Shown: positions 50,201 through 60,205, counted from the first letter of the stretch. The stretch: 64,000 nt of DNA from Patella vulgata (GCF_932274485.2 NC_065879.2:68407459-68471458), one strand, 5' to 3'. Translations and numbers: made by a program. The notes: generated by a model from the letters alone, not told the origin.

Positions 50201-50580
50201 CAATTTATTCGCTTTGATGTTTGACTGGGCGGAGACACAAAAACAGATGATCGTCATCCAAGTCCTCCAAAAGAAAATGCATTTTCTTTAAAATGCACTC
50301 CCAGAATTCTGAATGCACTAAATACCTGTGGTCTGCCTAATATCGGCTTGCAGTCAATCGGCGATTGTGTTGAACCTTGAGGTGTCAAACCCAAACTACA
50401 CTGAGTTGTTCCCCATACACTTGGGATAATTTCTGTCGGTTCGATTTTCACATTCACTGTCTGTTGATTACAAAATACAGAATCTGTCAAAACTTGTGGT
50501 GCAATTAGAGTCTCATCCAGCTCCTGTTTCACATAAGTTGGAAAACATTTCCGTGCAACGATCGCTTGCTTTCTAGGCAT
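44074..50580 (-). CDS. E2F: E2F transcription factor, E2F1/2/3 type, seven exons
   Basis: E2F proteins bind TTTSSCGC sites with a DP partner in the nucleus, drive S-phase genes and are held by RB proteins. Exons (minus): 50,580-50,326; 49,467-49,314; 48,644-48,422; 47,954-47,878; 45,465-45,251; 44,811-44,628; 44,285-44,074. They join in phase to 439 residues, close to human E2F1 (437). [10 protein letters not shown] (86-95) parallels the cyclin A-binding box of E2F1-3. The DNA-binding domain is 147-210, with [13 protein letters not shown] at 185-197. A leucine-rich coiled coil and marked box follow ([42 protein letters not shown]). The C-terminus holds the RB-binding motif ([16 protein letters not shown]). 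The cyclin box and RB motif exclude E2F6-8; E2F4/5 are less likely. Introns carry SINE scraps. Confidence 0.95.
44355..44580 (-). repeat. SINE-B fragment in E2F intron 6
   Basis: TTGAAATGGGTTTTTAAG, CATACAGTGTACTACCAAGAGG, TTGCCTGAACAGCG and TTTCGTCCCATCTGAAC in minus orientation. The head is missing. Confidence 0.7.
44628..44811 (-). CDS. E2F: E2F exon 6: end of marked box and serine-rich linker
   Basis: The acceptor is TTATTTCAG and the donor is AAAG|GTAAAA. It starts [18 protein letters not shown], the conserved end of the marked box, then a Ser/Asp/Glu-rich linker ([24 protein letters not shown]). Confidence 0.95.
45251..45465 (-). CDS. E2F: E2F exon 5: dimerisation coil and marked box
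   Basis: The acceptor is CTATATTTTAG and the donor is CTAAG|GTTAGT. It encodes the heptad region [20 protein letters not shown], then [10 protein letters not shown] and the marked-box core [17 protein letters not shown]. Confidence 0.95.
45960..46300. repeat. Tandemly duplicated segment and MITE-D end in E2F intron 4
   Basis: CCAAGACAGGATGTTATCTA followed by GGTATTTTGTTTTC occurs at 46,119 and again at 46,247, 128 bases apart. Between them lies TATGCAAGTGCTAAATCTGC...TAGGCCTGAAATG, a MITE-D end. Confidence 0.65.
46300..47372 (+). repeat. Probable non-LTR retroposon 3' region in E2F intron 4
   Basis: The right end reads GCGCTTAGAAACACTTCACG, GTAATGAAGCGCTATATAAATC, then an (AAT)n run ending at 47,372. 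The conserved hairpin-like end plus microsatellite tail is typical of non-LTR retroposons. A minisatellite (units with GTATTACCATGTATAC) lies at about 46,685-46,860. No reverse transcriptase was recognised. The segment sits between two copies of a MITE-D end. Confidence 0.45.
47378..47755 (-). repeat. MITE-D copy in E2F intron 4
   Basis: It runs from GCAAGTGCTAAATCTGCC through ACTTTAGTAATGATGATCGAGG, TCAATTTGACTGAAATTTTC and TTACATTATCTAGTTTTTAACTATTATAG to AATCTCCCATAATGTATCTTTAA. The copy at 60,510-60,838 is its reverse complement over the same words. Confidence 0.65.
47878..47954 (-). CDS. E2F: E2F exon 4: short linker exon (77 bases)
   Basis: Found by phase: exon 3 ends two bases into a codon and exon 5 needs one base, so a linking exon was required. 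The acceptor is TTTGAATTTCAG and the donor is TTCAG|GTAATA. It encodes [19 protein letters not shown] plus AVDLHS, which links the DNA-binding domain to the coiled coil. In human E2F1 the same place holds LGSHTTVGVGG. Too short to stand out as a reading frame. Confidence 0.88.
48298..48384 (-). repeat. SINE-A fragment in E2F intron 3
   Basis: TTATTTCAATAATTTGCTTGAGCG, GGGTCTTTAGCAGTTGG and CCCACAAGGTTAGGCATGG. It ends about 37 bases from the exon 3 donor. Confidence 0.7.
48422..48644 (-). CDS. E2F: E2F exon 3: DNA-binding winged helix
   Basis: The acceptor is TATTATTTCAG and the donor is GGAA|GTAAGT. It encodes [47 protein letters not shown] and [12 protein letters not shown]. The RRIYD motif contacts DNA in the family. 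Confidence 0.96.
49125..49200 (-). repeat. SINE-B scrap in E2F intron 2
   Basis: TTTTACGTTCAAGCCAGTATGTG and CCTCAATTTTTGTCCCATTC match the central SINE-B body. Confidence 0.5.
49314..49467 (-). CDS. E2F: E2F exon 2: cyclin A-box-like and Ser/Arg-rich region
   Basis: The acceptor is TCAATTTCAG and the donor is GAAAA|GTAAGT. It starts [10 protein letters not shown], comparable to PVKRRLDLETD of human E2F1, then [20 protein letters not shown], a basic/serine segment that could serve in nuclear import and phosphorylation. Confidence 0.93.
50326..50580 (-). CDS. E2F: E2F exon 1, coding part
   Basis: Encodes [11 protein letters not shown] through GRPQ and ends at CAG|GTATTT in phase 0. It contains two sumoylation-like VKxE sites (VKQEL, VKIEP); their use is inference. 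ATG at 50,580 is the first in-frame start. Confidence 0.9.
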
Positions 50581-50807
50581 AGTTCTCTGAAGTTTGGAAA
50601 ACAGCTAAACTTTCCCGAACTTTTTAGGTCAACATCCGCAAGTGCATCAGTTCAAAAATAAACAAATATCTCCACAAAATCCAAAACGACGATGAAAAAT
50701 AGTTCAATAATTAAATAAATAAATCCTTTATGTACAGATGGGCACCGAAACGAAGCTGATTAATGACTGATTTGATATAGGATGGGCTGGATTTAGATGA
50801 CACGTAT

Positions 50808-50930
50808 GACCAATAGTCTCCTGCCTTCAGCCTCTTGATGGGTGCAAAAACATTAACAAAGCAGGCAATCTTATGGCGCGAAATCGTATTTCCCGCGATG
50901 TGACATCACGGGAAACGTGCCCCGACCATG
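50808..50930 (-). promoter_or_regulatory. E2F promoter with paired E2F sites
   Basis: GGCGCGAAA (50,875-50,883) and TTTCCCGCG (50,889-50,897) form an inverted pair five bases apart, both fitting the E2F consensus. Next to them are TGACATCA (CRE-like) and CACGGGAAACGTG. A CCAAT box is at 50,810-50,814. The pair lies about 300 bases upstream of the E2F start, as in vertebrate E2F1 promoters, which are E2F-autoregulated. Confidence 0.6.
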
Positions 50931-51886
50931 AATTAATAAAAATTGTTTGTTTATAACGGGTTTCTTTTAATAGATTTTGGATAAAAGGATAATGAAACAA
51001 TACTATTTTCGTTAAGAACTCTTTCATCTATATTACCTCCAATAATAAGTTCATCAGATACATGCTAATTAGCAAATTAAAAGTCGTTCTTTTGTGGGCA
51101 TTAATTACCAATGCTCAAGCCGGGCCAATTCATTCATTCAAAATACCGATACACGGCGAAATGCTTTTAAAGGAAATCTTTTGTTTTCGAGGATATTTTT
51201 GGAGTTAATTCGCGTGAACAATAAATTCAATCACTTCTATTTAACGAGTTTTACACTTGCGGACATTTTAATCCGTAAGCGACAAGAGCTTGCACACCTT
51301 TTGTGTAAGCACCGACGTGTTTTTCACAGCTCCTGTAAAAATAGCCCCCAGATCACAAGATGAAACATTGATGACTATAAAATGTTTTTTCTTTGTTTCA
51401 TTAAATGGCATGGTTGAATAATCAAATTGCCCCTTTTGTTAAGTTTGAACAACACAAAAGTGTTTATGAGATAAAATTTCTTCGTTTTCCAACTGTTCGG
51501 AATAACTATTCGATATCCAACGCACTGTCAATGTTTTAGTTACCAAAAAAAACTGTGAAGCCGGTTGTCTAACAATAACAATTTAACGCCCGCTTCCACA
51601 TTGGGGTGCATTACAGGGTTGTGTTTCGATTTGTCTGCAGCATTATGTGGTAGAAACGAAATGATTGCCCACCACAATAAAGTACCAACATATAGGCCTA
51701 ATATTTCATCAACATGCAAAGGACTCAAGACCAAAACACAATCAAAAGTGCTTTTAATTTTTGTTTAAAAAATATTATAAAACAAAAACTATTGATTTCA
51801 CCGCCATCTTTTTAGACAAATAAAGTGATAATAATTATCCGGAAATGTTTCTATATAATATTATTACATGTATATGCATGGCTATA
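50931..51886. other. Non-coding region upstream of E2F
   Basis: No gene recognised. An 89-codon plus frame at 51,094-51,363 lacks an ATG start and any family features. Confidence 0.4.
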
Positions 51887-52230
51887 TATGAAATGAAATG
51901 GAGTATAACGCCCTACTGTTCTGCTCCGACTGGCATATACGCTAATGAAGACGGTTACCAATGAAGATGGGCATACACCATACAGTGTCTCATGAGGGAA
52001 ATTTTGCCCAGACAGCGGCGCTACCGCCTACTCTTAAATCGAATTCCAACTGCCAGGGGATCTTTTATGTCTACGCCAATGTGTACACTGTCCCTTGCCA
52101 GGCCCTCGGACCTGCACCACTGACAAGGAGGACCAACGTCGGAAAATACGGATGAACTTTCTCGGCCAATGAAAGGATCAAACACGGGATCCCAGGTTAG
52201 CGAGTCAACGTTTTACTCATTGAGATAAAT
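51887..52230 (-). repeat. SINE-B copy, near full length
   Basis: GAAATGAAATGGAGTATAACG, GAAGATGGGCATACACCATACAG, AGACAGCGGCG, AACTGCCAGGGGATCTTTTATG and TCTCGGCCAATGAAAGGATC, with head complement to CATTGAGAT. Flanks TGCATGGCTATA and TGCATGACTATA may be a 12-base target duplication with one mismatch. Confidence 0.85.
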
Positions 52231-52721
52231 GCATGACTATAACAATAAAATGAAAATAGTACATACTTTGTGGATTATTGTGTCTTTAATTAATTTGTTC
52301 TGAATTTGTAATATAAAATCTAAAATAATAGTCTTTCAAAAACAAAGACATATGATTGTGCCCTCGGAACAAACTTCATATTGGAGTATAGTGAGTCAAT
52401 TACGGGGGCATGATAATGCTTTCAACTAAACTATATACATTTGTAGATACAATAATTTGTTCCTAAAAATACATTTTGAAAACGGAAGATTGACAATACA
52501 GCCAAAATAAAACGGAAGGTTGACTATACAGACAAACCTACTTCTTCTAAAACAAGGAAGATGCAATCACGACCTTTGTACTGTACTCAAATAAAATTTA
52601 AGCCAAATATGATTTAAGAACAGAATCTTAATATATTTATCATTCAGCGGAGATTATAACATTTTTAGTTGGAATAGTAGTGTCATCTAAATATAAATTG
52701 TTGTATCTTTATGTAAGTGGG
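52231..52721. other. Non-coding AT-rich region
   Basis: A short local repeat (AAAACGGAAG(A/G)TTGAC(A/T)ATACAG) occurs twice at 52,479-52,530. Nothing else recognised. Confidence 0.4.
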
Positions 52722-52974
52722 GATTGGGAGGCCAGATGGTTAGCGCGTGCGCGTTGTATCATTAGGTCTGTCATTAAGTCAACTGGCGTGACAAGAAGTA
52801 TAATCGCCTGTCCACCCTCGTGGGTTTCTCAGGGTCCTCCGGTTTCCTCTCAGTCCCACAGCTAAAGACCCCTACGCGCAAGCGAATTATTGAAATAAAA
52901 TTAAACCGTTTGTTAGTCCCCAAATGACCTAGTTTGTGTCGAGTGGTCGTTAAACCCCATTTCTCTCTCTCTCT
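52722..52974 (+). repeat. SINE-A copy, near full length with head deletion
   Basis: GGCCAGATGGTTAGCGCGTGCG, GTCTGTCATTAAGTCAACTGG joined to CGTGACAAGAAGTA (a deletion removes the B box), then CTCGTGGGTTTCTCAGGG, CTAAAGACCCCTACGCGCAAG and the tail TCGTTAAACCCCATTTCTCTC. Confidence 0.88.
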
Positions 52975-53474
52975 CTGTTTCTGTAAGTATGGGTGGGAGA
53001 TTCTGCATCTGGGCCAATTTCAATATTTTGAAAATTATTCTCGGTTTATTACATATTTTTTTTCGATTTCTTACGGGAATTAAAAATGATCTTTTCGATC
53101 CTTTCAATATATGTGCTATTATTTGGCTTCAAAAGTCGAACAGGCCTAAATAGAGAAATACCGTGACCGTTTAATAAAAACAAAATATGTAAAAATGACT
53201 GGATGAACATGAATAGTTGTAGTTCAGATTTTCACGCAACGCAAGGAAAGCAGATGGAAAGGTCAAAAAGTCACGTGGTTAGATGTCTCAGTCTGTATTG
53301 TAAATAAAAATAGCTGGAGGCATGTTGAATTATTTGTTGATCACGTGACATAAAATGTCGATTACAAAATATACAACACGTACAAATTTGTTATTCCTTA
53401 ACTAAATATAAGAAGTGACGTCAGGTGTTATATGATTGCAAGGAACATACTTTACAGATATGCCGCATACATGA

Positions 53475-53703
53475 ACGCTGCTGTCCGAACAACATTTCCC
53501 TCATATCACCCTGGATGGATGACCGTCCTGACTATCCCTGAAAAGAAGGACTTTGACATGTATTAAAAGAACCCTGGCCTTGGCAAGTTGGAATTCGGAA
53601 TAGGAGTACATGCCATTGCGCCGCTGTCCCATAGCACACTGCATAACGTATAATGCCCATCTTTATTAATCCCGTTGGGGCATATATCAGAACGTTAAAT
53701 CTC
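53475..53703 (+). repeat. SINE-B pieces
   Basis: GCTGCTGTCCGAACAACATTTCC (53,480) and then CCCTGGCCTTGGCAAGTTGG, AATTCGGAATAGGAGTACATGCC, GCGCCGCTGTCCC and GAACGTTAAATCTCA. The tail is cut by the palindromic element that begins at 53,708. Confidence 0.6.
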
Positions 53704-53707
53704 AGGG

Positions 53708-53887
53708 CCCTTATTCACGAAAACTTAAACTAAGATACAATCGAAATTTTAAGAAATACTGCAATTCGATTGGCTGACCAATATGCAAATTGGATATATG
53801 CAAATTGATTTTACTGGTCAGCCAATCGAATTGTAGTATTTCTTAAAATTTCGATTGTATCTTAGTTTAAGTTTTCGTGAATAAGGG
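53708..53887. mobile_element. Near-perfect palindromic element, 180 bp
   Basis: Arms of 73 bases (53,708-53,780 and 53,815-53,887) match at all but one position. The left arm begins CCCTTATTCACGAAAACTT and ends CGATTGGCTGACCA. The 34-base loop contains ATATGCAAATTGG and ATATGCAAATTG. No coding capacity. It inserted at the tail of a SINE-B copy. The near-perfect arms indicate youth or gene conversion. Confidence 0.85.
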
Positions 53888-54527
53888 TTGAAATCAATAG
53901 AAATTCATGCATGTACATGGTAAATGCATGGTGACAACTTAAGTTATATTTAAGTGATGTGACTATACAATTATTTATGATTGTGTTATAGTCTTAACCT
54001 TTGATTGTAACGAATACACTTAAGAAAACAACCCGAAAAACAAAGAAGTGAAATACGCCCCACCCCACCCCTCTCAGCCTCACTAATACTGACGTAGATG
54101 AACCATTAGTTTCAAAACGCTTCAACATACAAAGACGTTCAAACTGATCGCTCACGGCCAGAATCGACCATAGACAATAGGGGTAAAATAATATTTCTTC
54201 GGTTACACTTAACAAAGTAAAAACACACGTATCCTTATATAGGGTTCTCTGTTATATAATATTTTAGGTCATAAAGGCTGTATTTGTTTAGTCTAGCCCA
54301 TTGACCCCAATTATGTGACCCGTGACCCCGACCAATGTACGAATTCCACCCTACAATCCAACCCCCAAGAAGTACACTGCTCTAAAGATTATCCCGAGTA
54401 GTAGAGTAACCTAGTGGCTACTGGCTAGTGAGAGTAAACTATGGTGATGACATTGTTTGCTGGAATGATGATAAAGACTTGCTGAGAAATCGGGAAAACC
54501 ACCGTCCACCACTGCTAACAAAATGAA
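53888..54527. other. Non-coding region
   Basis: No gene recognised. The minus frame at 54,215-53,994 has no family features. Confidence 0.4.
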
Positions 54528-54760
54528 TGAATGAATAAAATGGGGTTTAACGTCCTATTTTCTTCTGCACCAACCGGGAGATGAAAACTGGTATGTGTGA
54601 GTGCCCTTTACGTACACCGTCGTACACGTCAACTTGTACACGGGATCTCGATCGGTTCTCGTCCCATCTGAACGACAAGACGCTGTTCCATGTCAGACCA
54701 TATATATATTCCCTTTTCTACGACACACCACCTTGTACAACCTAGGTCGCATCCCAGATA
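54528..54760 (-). repeat. SINE-B copy, diverged
   Basis: GAATAAAATGGGGTTTAACGTCC, ATGAAAACTGGTATG, CTTGTACACGGGATCTCG, TCTCGTCCCATCTGAACGAC and CACCACCTTGTACAACC. Confidence 0.65.
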
Positions 54761-54899
54761 AATAATCACCGCCAAAGGAATTCTAATTCAAATGACCCTT
54801 TATTTTATTTTATGTTGCGTTCTATTAATGTGGTGTAAAAAAATCAGAAAAAAAACCGAAACCAAATTGGTTCACAGGATAAAATAAGCCATGTCGTGT

Positions 54900-55990
54900 T
54901 TTCCTGATTTGCTCAATTTAACGGGTAGGCCCTATCACCGGATGGGGGTAATTCTCTTGTGAGTTTTAATAGGTAGATGCAGATCTTTAATAGATCCCCT
55001 GATCTACCGCACTATAGGATGCCGTGTTACATTACGTCATCATTTGGTGTATAAAACTTCATTTTATTGACGTAATCATTGTTTGTGTATCAAGGTTAGA
55101 TAATTACAGTATCAATGACGTCGATTTGTTTAAACTGGTCTAGATTTTAAAGTTTTAAAGCCTTGGGGTTGTATTTTCGTCATGGATGGTTGAAATATAC
55201 ATCCTATATTTGGAGAAACAAAATAGTTAGGCCTACGGTCGTACGGTGACCCCCAACTTGACCCTGCGTGCAAAACAAGATCAAGGGATGTCCGTCTTTA
55301 TCCATCAATTGTCAATCTTCTTGAAGGCCCATCACCTGACGCTCCAAGCATTAATGACCGACATTTCTATCTAAATCTAGGAAACGCCCCGGATTAGGTT
55401 AAGATCAATTCACCTGCCAAGATTTCTGTTTCGTTTTGCCAATAGGGGCCTAATGAAAGGTGTAAAATTTTATTTTTATTTATTTTCTTTTTTTACATGG
55501 CTTTTGTAAAACCAAAGTGTCCGTAATGTCGGAAACTCTGGTTTTAAGTAGCCTAAGACATATCCTACAAGGAGAATAAACATTTATATTTATCAAGAAA
55601 GTAGGGTTAAAAAGTGTTTTATAAATAGGCCTAGTAATAAGATTCGTTCATAAGTTGACTGACGATTTAAAGAACAAATATGGCCGGCGGAAAACAGAAG
55701 AAAAATGGGTGACCATGAACTCAAATTAAGATTAAAATTGTTTTGGGGTTTTTTTTTTTGGTTTTTTCGTCTGAGTACCTATATTTGGATTTTAATCCGG
55801 GAAATTGTGTCTTTCAAAAAGTATAAATAGGCGATCGAGACAATCAAAAACGTCCCCAGTAGAAACTTTGAACCTAAAACAAATGACGTAATCGATGACG
55901 AGTTGATAGCGCGTGACGTAATGTTTAATGGTGCTAGTCTAAATAAGGGTATCACATGATTTACGTCACATTAAATCGTATTTATTTAGT
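54900..55990. promoter_or_regulatory. Candidate enhancer: cluster of TGACGT sites
   Basis: Six TGACGT cores, five extended to TGACGTAA, at 55,032, 55,068, 55,116, 55,884, 55,914 and 55,961. TGACGTAA is an ATF/CREB/bZIP-type site. The stretch between is free of SINEs. No adjacent gene was found, so the target and function are inference. Confidence 0.35.
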
Positions 55991-56348
55991 TTGGGTGTTT
56001 GATACAAATTAATCTACAACACTAATTATTTAGGGAAGTCCGGATAAGATATAATTAATATTTCAATTTGATTTCATTGCAAACAGAAGCCTCTTGATTA
56101 GAAATTACAACGTTATATTTCTCCTGGGATTAAGCCTAAGCCATTTTAATCGGTTATTAATTAAATTTAAAGCCGACGTTTATTCTAAAATTAAATTATT
56201 AGAACCGTACCAGTTGTTGATCCATGATTACTATGGGTCTGTCGATGAGTTGAAAATACAATAACTGTACATAATAGATCCTTGGGTGTAACGAAATACA
56301 AAAATCATCAAACATTATAAAGCAAAGTTGCGACAACAGTCAGTGAAC
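55991..56348. other. Non-coding AT-rich region
   Basis: No feature recognised. Confidence 0.4.
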
Positions 56349-56360
56349 TGTTAAAAATAA

Positions 56361-56726
56361 ATGAAATGAAATGAAATGGAGTTTAGCGTCCTACTGTTCT
56401 GCTCCTAAATTGGGCTAATGAAGACGGACATACGCCATACAGTGTGCTATGACGGAAATTTTCCCCGGGCAGCGGCCTACTCTTATATTGAATTCCAACA
56501 GCCAAGGGATCTTTTACGTGCACGCCAATGTGTACACGGGATCTCGATTTTTCGTCCCTTCCGAACGACTAGACATCTGTCCTTGTCAGGTCCTCCGTCC
56601 TGCATCACTGACAAGGGGAAACCACGCCGGAAAATCTGGATGAACTTTCTCGGCCAATGCAGGGATCGAACACCCGTCCTCCAGGCTAGCGAACCAGCGT
56701 CTTACCCACTTGGCCATCGTGACCCC
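56361..56726 (-). repeat. SINE-B, full length with target-site duplication
   Basis: Flanked by TGTTAAAAATAA at 56,349-56,360 and 56,727-56,738. It runs from (ATGAA)n tail repeats and GGAGTTTAGCGTCC to the head complement (GGATCGAACACCCG, CACTTGGCCATCGTGACCCC). Length is 366 bases. The 104-codon frame across it is repeat-derived. Confidence 0.93.
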
Positions 56727-56979
56727 TGTTAAAAATAATAATAAAAAAGGTAATAGTACTAAACAAAGTAATAGTTTGAGTCGCCAGAAGTTGCATCAAC
56801 GTTGTTTTACAATGCCACATATGTTTTTCGTGTCAAATGCTTTTTGTCTATTGTTTTTAGAAATTTAAAATGTACACTATTTTAAGATGCACAAGAAAAA
56901 TAATGAAATGACTCGAATTTACATTCTAAATTATTTTCCATATTTCAATCAATTTATTAAAAGCTCATCAACTCAGATC

Positions 56980-57320
56980 ATTCACCTTATATGTCCAAAG
57001 TCAATAGAAACCAGAGTTAGCCATATATGTCCATAACTTTAATAATTAAAAACTAGATAATGTGAAGGAAATATGCTGAAAATTTCGGTCAAATTGCTTC
57101 ACTCTAAGCCGAGAAACCTTTTTTTAAAATCACTGTAACCTCGATTGTCATTAAATAAACTCGATTGGCATGCAATTGTTACAGCTATCACGATAATTAA
57201 CAAAGTCTCGATTATTCATTTTTGCGGTTAATCATCAGCTCGGATTCAAATCCAATGAAAATCTGACACGTAAGATGACTTCGAGAGTTGAGTGTAGTCT
57301 TCTCATGATTAAGTTAAAAC
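56980..57320 (+). repeat. MITE-D copy
   Basis: TAATTAAAAACTAGATAATGTG, CTGAAAATTTCGGTCAAATTG, CTCTAAGCCGAGA and CTCGATTATTCATTTTTGCGG match 60,540-60,740. Both ends are decayed. Confidence 0.55.
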
Positions 57321-58002
57321 TAATGAGCGATTTTAATAATATTTGGACAAACAGCAGTTTTGATGGTCATAAACTCTGTATCTTGTCATTTTGTTTTGTT
57401 GTTTATTAATTTATTAATTTATATGACATCTTTTTGGTTAGAAGTTCAACAAACATATTTGTCACATTTTCAAATTAATATTTATCGGGATTAAATTTCT
57501 AAAATTGAAAATTTTAGTAAATCATTATTGATCTTTTAATTTGAAAAAAAAATGTAACGGACGTTAATTTGAATTCATGACCCGTATTATACAGCGTGAT
57601 GCTGTTCTTAATCCAGATGTTCTTTAAGCCTATTGTTTATTAGAATAATATCAGTTCTTTTGTAGTACCATGATAGACGAACATCGCGTGCCGTTATTAA
57701 CTGACGCTATGTGAGTAAAACCACCTGTCGGAGCCTTTCGGTTAATTCCGTAACTCGTCGTAAAACCACCTGCCCTATTACCCAGACTGGCCATCTGATT
57801 TTTTTTAAAAATAATAATATAACCGAGCCGTTATTTTAATTCGCCAAGTCGGCGCAGAAGCGTAAGGCGTTAAGTCCCTTTATGTTTCATTATTTTAAAA
57901 TGATGAAATGCTATTGTTATTTTTATTGAACGCATGTAAATTAAATAGCGCAAGAAAAGTATTTGCTTTATAGCCATTAGCAGGTAATGAGTCAGGAATG
58001 CA
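57321..58002. other. Non-coding AT-rich region
   Basis: A short SINE-tail-like word (GGCGCAGAAGCGTAAGGCGTTAAG) is at 57,852-57,876. No gene recognised. Confidence 0.4.
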
Positions 58003-58372
58003 GTGAAATGAAAATGGGTTTAATATCCCACTGTTCTGTTCCTACTGGGCTAATGAAGACGGGCAAACACCATTCAGTTGTGCTATGAGTGAAATTTTGC
58101 CTGGACACCGGCGCTATGGCCTACTATTGAATTCCAACTGTCAAGGGTTCTTTTATTTGCACACCAATATGTACAGTGGACCTCGGTTTTTCGCCCCATT
58201 CAAACGACTATACGTTGTTCCTTGCCAGAACCCCCGTCCTACATCACTGACAAGGGGGAACCACGCCGGAAAATTCCGATGAACTTTCGTGGCCAACACA
58301 GGGATCGAACTCGAGACCTCCAGGCTAGTGAGCCAACACCCTATACCCACTGAGTGAGCCACCGTGGATCCC
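58003..58372 (-). repeat. SINE-B copy, full length
   Basis: From GAAATGAAAATGGGTTTAATATCCC, GGGCTAATGAAGACGGGC, TTTTCGCCCCATTCAAACGAC and GGGGGAACCACGCCGG to the head complement GGATCGAACTCGAGACC and TGAGTGAGCCACCGTGG. Confidence 0.88.
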
Positions 58373-58948
58373 GGGTAAGACATGCTCATGAAATGAAAAT
58401 GCTAAATGTTAAAAACATTTAATTACTGGATAGAGCAATACACTATAGAGCATTTATACAAGAACAATTACTGCAGTGAGAGAATACTCTTCGAAACGTA
58501 GCCAAAATTAATTAATCCATACAGATATGAAAAAATTATGTAATAAACTTTTATAAAAAGAAAAAAGTATATCAGCCCCCTAAAACCACACTATATAACG
58601 ATTCGCCAGCTTACCGTGACAAAATTAATATAGACATTGTATACAGTTGAGATGCTGTCTGTTAAATTTCGTAAGCGACAATTCAGTAAAGAGAATTTCA
58701 TCAGTTCGTATTTTAATTTTTGCGAAATTCTTTAGTTGTTGTATTGGCGTAAGAAAAACGCATTATTTGTGTTCGGGGTAGGACAGACACATTACAAAGT
58801 ACAGTATTTTTCTTTCAGGTATAGGATTTTTATATCTTTTCATTTTAGAAAAATTCATAATTTCAGGTACGGTAATTCACCAATTAGAAATATTTTTTCA
58901 AGCCATTGAGTTTTAGAAAAGCACGCTATATAGAAGTTTTAAAAAAAC
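58373..58948. other. Non-coding AT-rich region
   Basis: No gene or element recognised. Confidence 0.4.
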
Positions 58949-58949
58949 T

Positions 58950-59170
58950 CACAATCTTCAATTTACAAAAACTCAGCATTTCAGTTTAGAAAACTCAACA
59001 TTTCAGTTCAGAAAAGCTCAGCATTTCAGTTCAGAAAAGCTCAGCATTTCAGTTCAGAAAAGCCCAACATTTCAGTTCAGAAAAGCCAAACATTTCAGTT
59101 CAGAAAAGCTCAGCATATATCAGTTCAGAAAAGCTCAGCATTTCAGTTCAGAAAAGTTCATCATTTCATT
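58950..59170. repeat. Minisatellite, about nine units of 23-25 bp
   Basis: The unit is CAGTTCAGAAAAGCTCAGCATTT. Outer units are more diverged (TTTAGAAAACTCAACATTT). It runs directly into a SINE-B tail. Confidence 0.9.
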
Positions 59171-59226
59171 AGACCAGACGGAACAGAACAGTAGGACGTT
59201 AAACCCCATTTCATTTCATTTCATTT
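59171..59226 (+). repeat. SINE-B tail fragment
   Basis: GAACAGTAGGACGTTAAACCCC and (CATTT)n, adjoining the minisatellite. Confidence 0.85.
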
Positions 59227-59281
59227 CCTTGGCCGACTTCATTATTTTAGTTTTGATGTGTAGACATATTCATCATGTCAG

Positions 59282-59644
59282 GGGATCACGTGGCTAAGTG
59301 GGTAAGACGCTGGCTCGCTAGCCTGGAGGTCGGGTGTTCGATCCCTGCATTGGCCGTGAAAGTTCATCGAGATTTTCCGGCGTGGTTCCCCCTTGTCAGT
59401 GATGCAGGACGGAGGGCCTGACAAAAACAGCTGACTAGTAATTCGTATCTTACGAAAAACCGAGGTCCCGTGAATTCATTAGAATGCACGTAAAATATCC
59501 CTTGGCAGTTGGAATTCGATATAAGAGTAGGCGATAGTGTCGCTGCCCGGGCAAAATTTTCCTCATAGCGCACTGTATGACATATGCCCGTCTTCATTAG
59601 CTCAGCATAGGAGCAGAACAGTAGGACGTTAAACCCCATTTCAT
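59282..59644 (+). repeat. SINE-B, full length with 13-bp target-site duplication
   Basis: Flanked by TTCATCATGTCAG at 59,269-59,281 and 59,645-59,657. Head: CACGTGGCTAAGTGGGTAAG (A box) and GGTGTTCGATCCCTGC (B box). Tail: AGGACGTTAAACCCCATTTC. Length is 363 bases. With the 56,361 copy it defines the family. Head and promoter boxes look intact, so it could be transcribed by RNA polymerase III; that is inference. Confidence 0.94.
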
Positions 59645-59659
59645 TTCATCATGTCAGCT

Positions 59660-60205
59660 TGGAGATTTAAACATATTTTTTTTTTACTAGTTTAGAAGAT
59701 TGCACAAACTCTTCATTCTTCATTACAGTTTAGAAACGGCGTAGGTTATCTTTAGCTTAAAGTTTCGAAACTAGTCAAGTCTACAATATTATTAATAGTC
59801 CACATTTTATAGTGACGAAAGATACATTTTATAGAAACGAAAGATACATTTTTAAAAAATAAAAATAATATATGAAAAACAGTAAATATATATAGTATTA
59901 AATACGAATAATACTAACGCATCTTAGAACCCCTAAAACACTTATATTGGGGACGACTTGCATGTACATGTATAATGAACTTCTTTATTCACTATTTCAT
60001 AAAGTTTATAATGGAAAGTTTTAAAAGGCCGTTTTCTCCTAAAAAAGATGTAAAACGAGCCATATGTTCTTCACATAAAGAAAGTTTTCTTTTAATTGAG
60101 AAGCATGCATCTCATTTTTAACAGTAAATTAACCGTTTTCTCTTCAAAAGGATTTCTGTGTGTCAAATTTTCTTTATATTTGCGAACATAAGGGGAACAA
60201 ACAGA
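59660..60205. other. Non-coding AT-rich region
   Basis: No feature recognised beyond a local repeat (ACGAAAGATACATTTTATAG, about 59,814-59,852). Confidence 0.4.

Noticed and set aside
51094-51363. 89-codon plus frame upstream of E2F
   Set aside because: No ATG at the start, no motif and no splice context.
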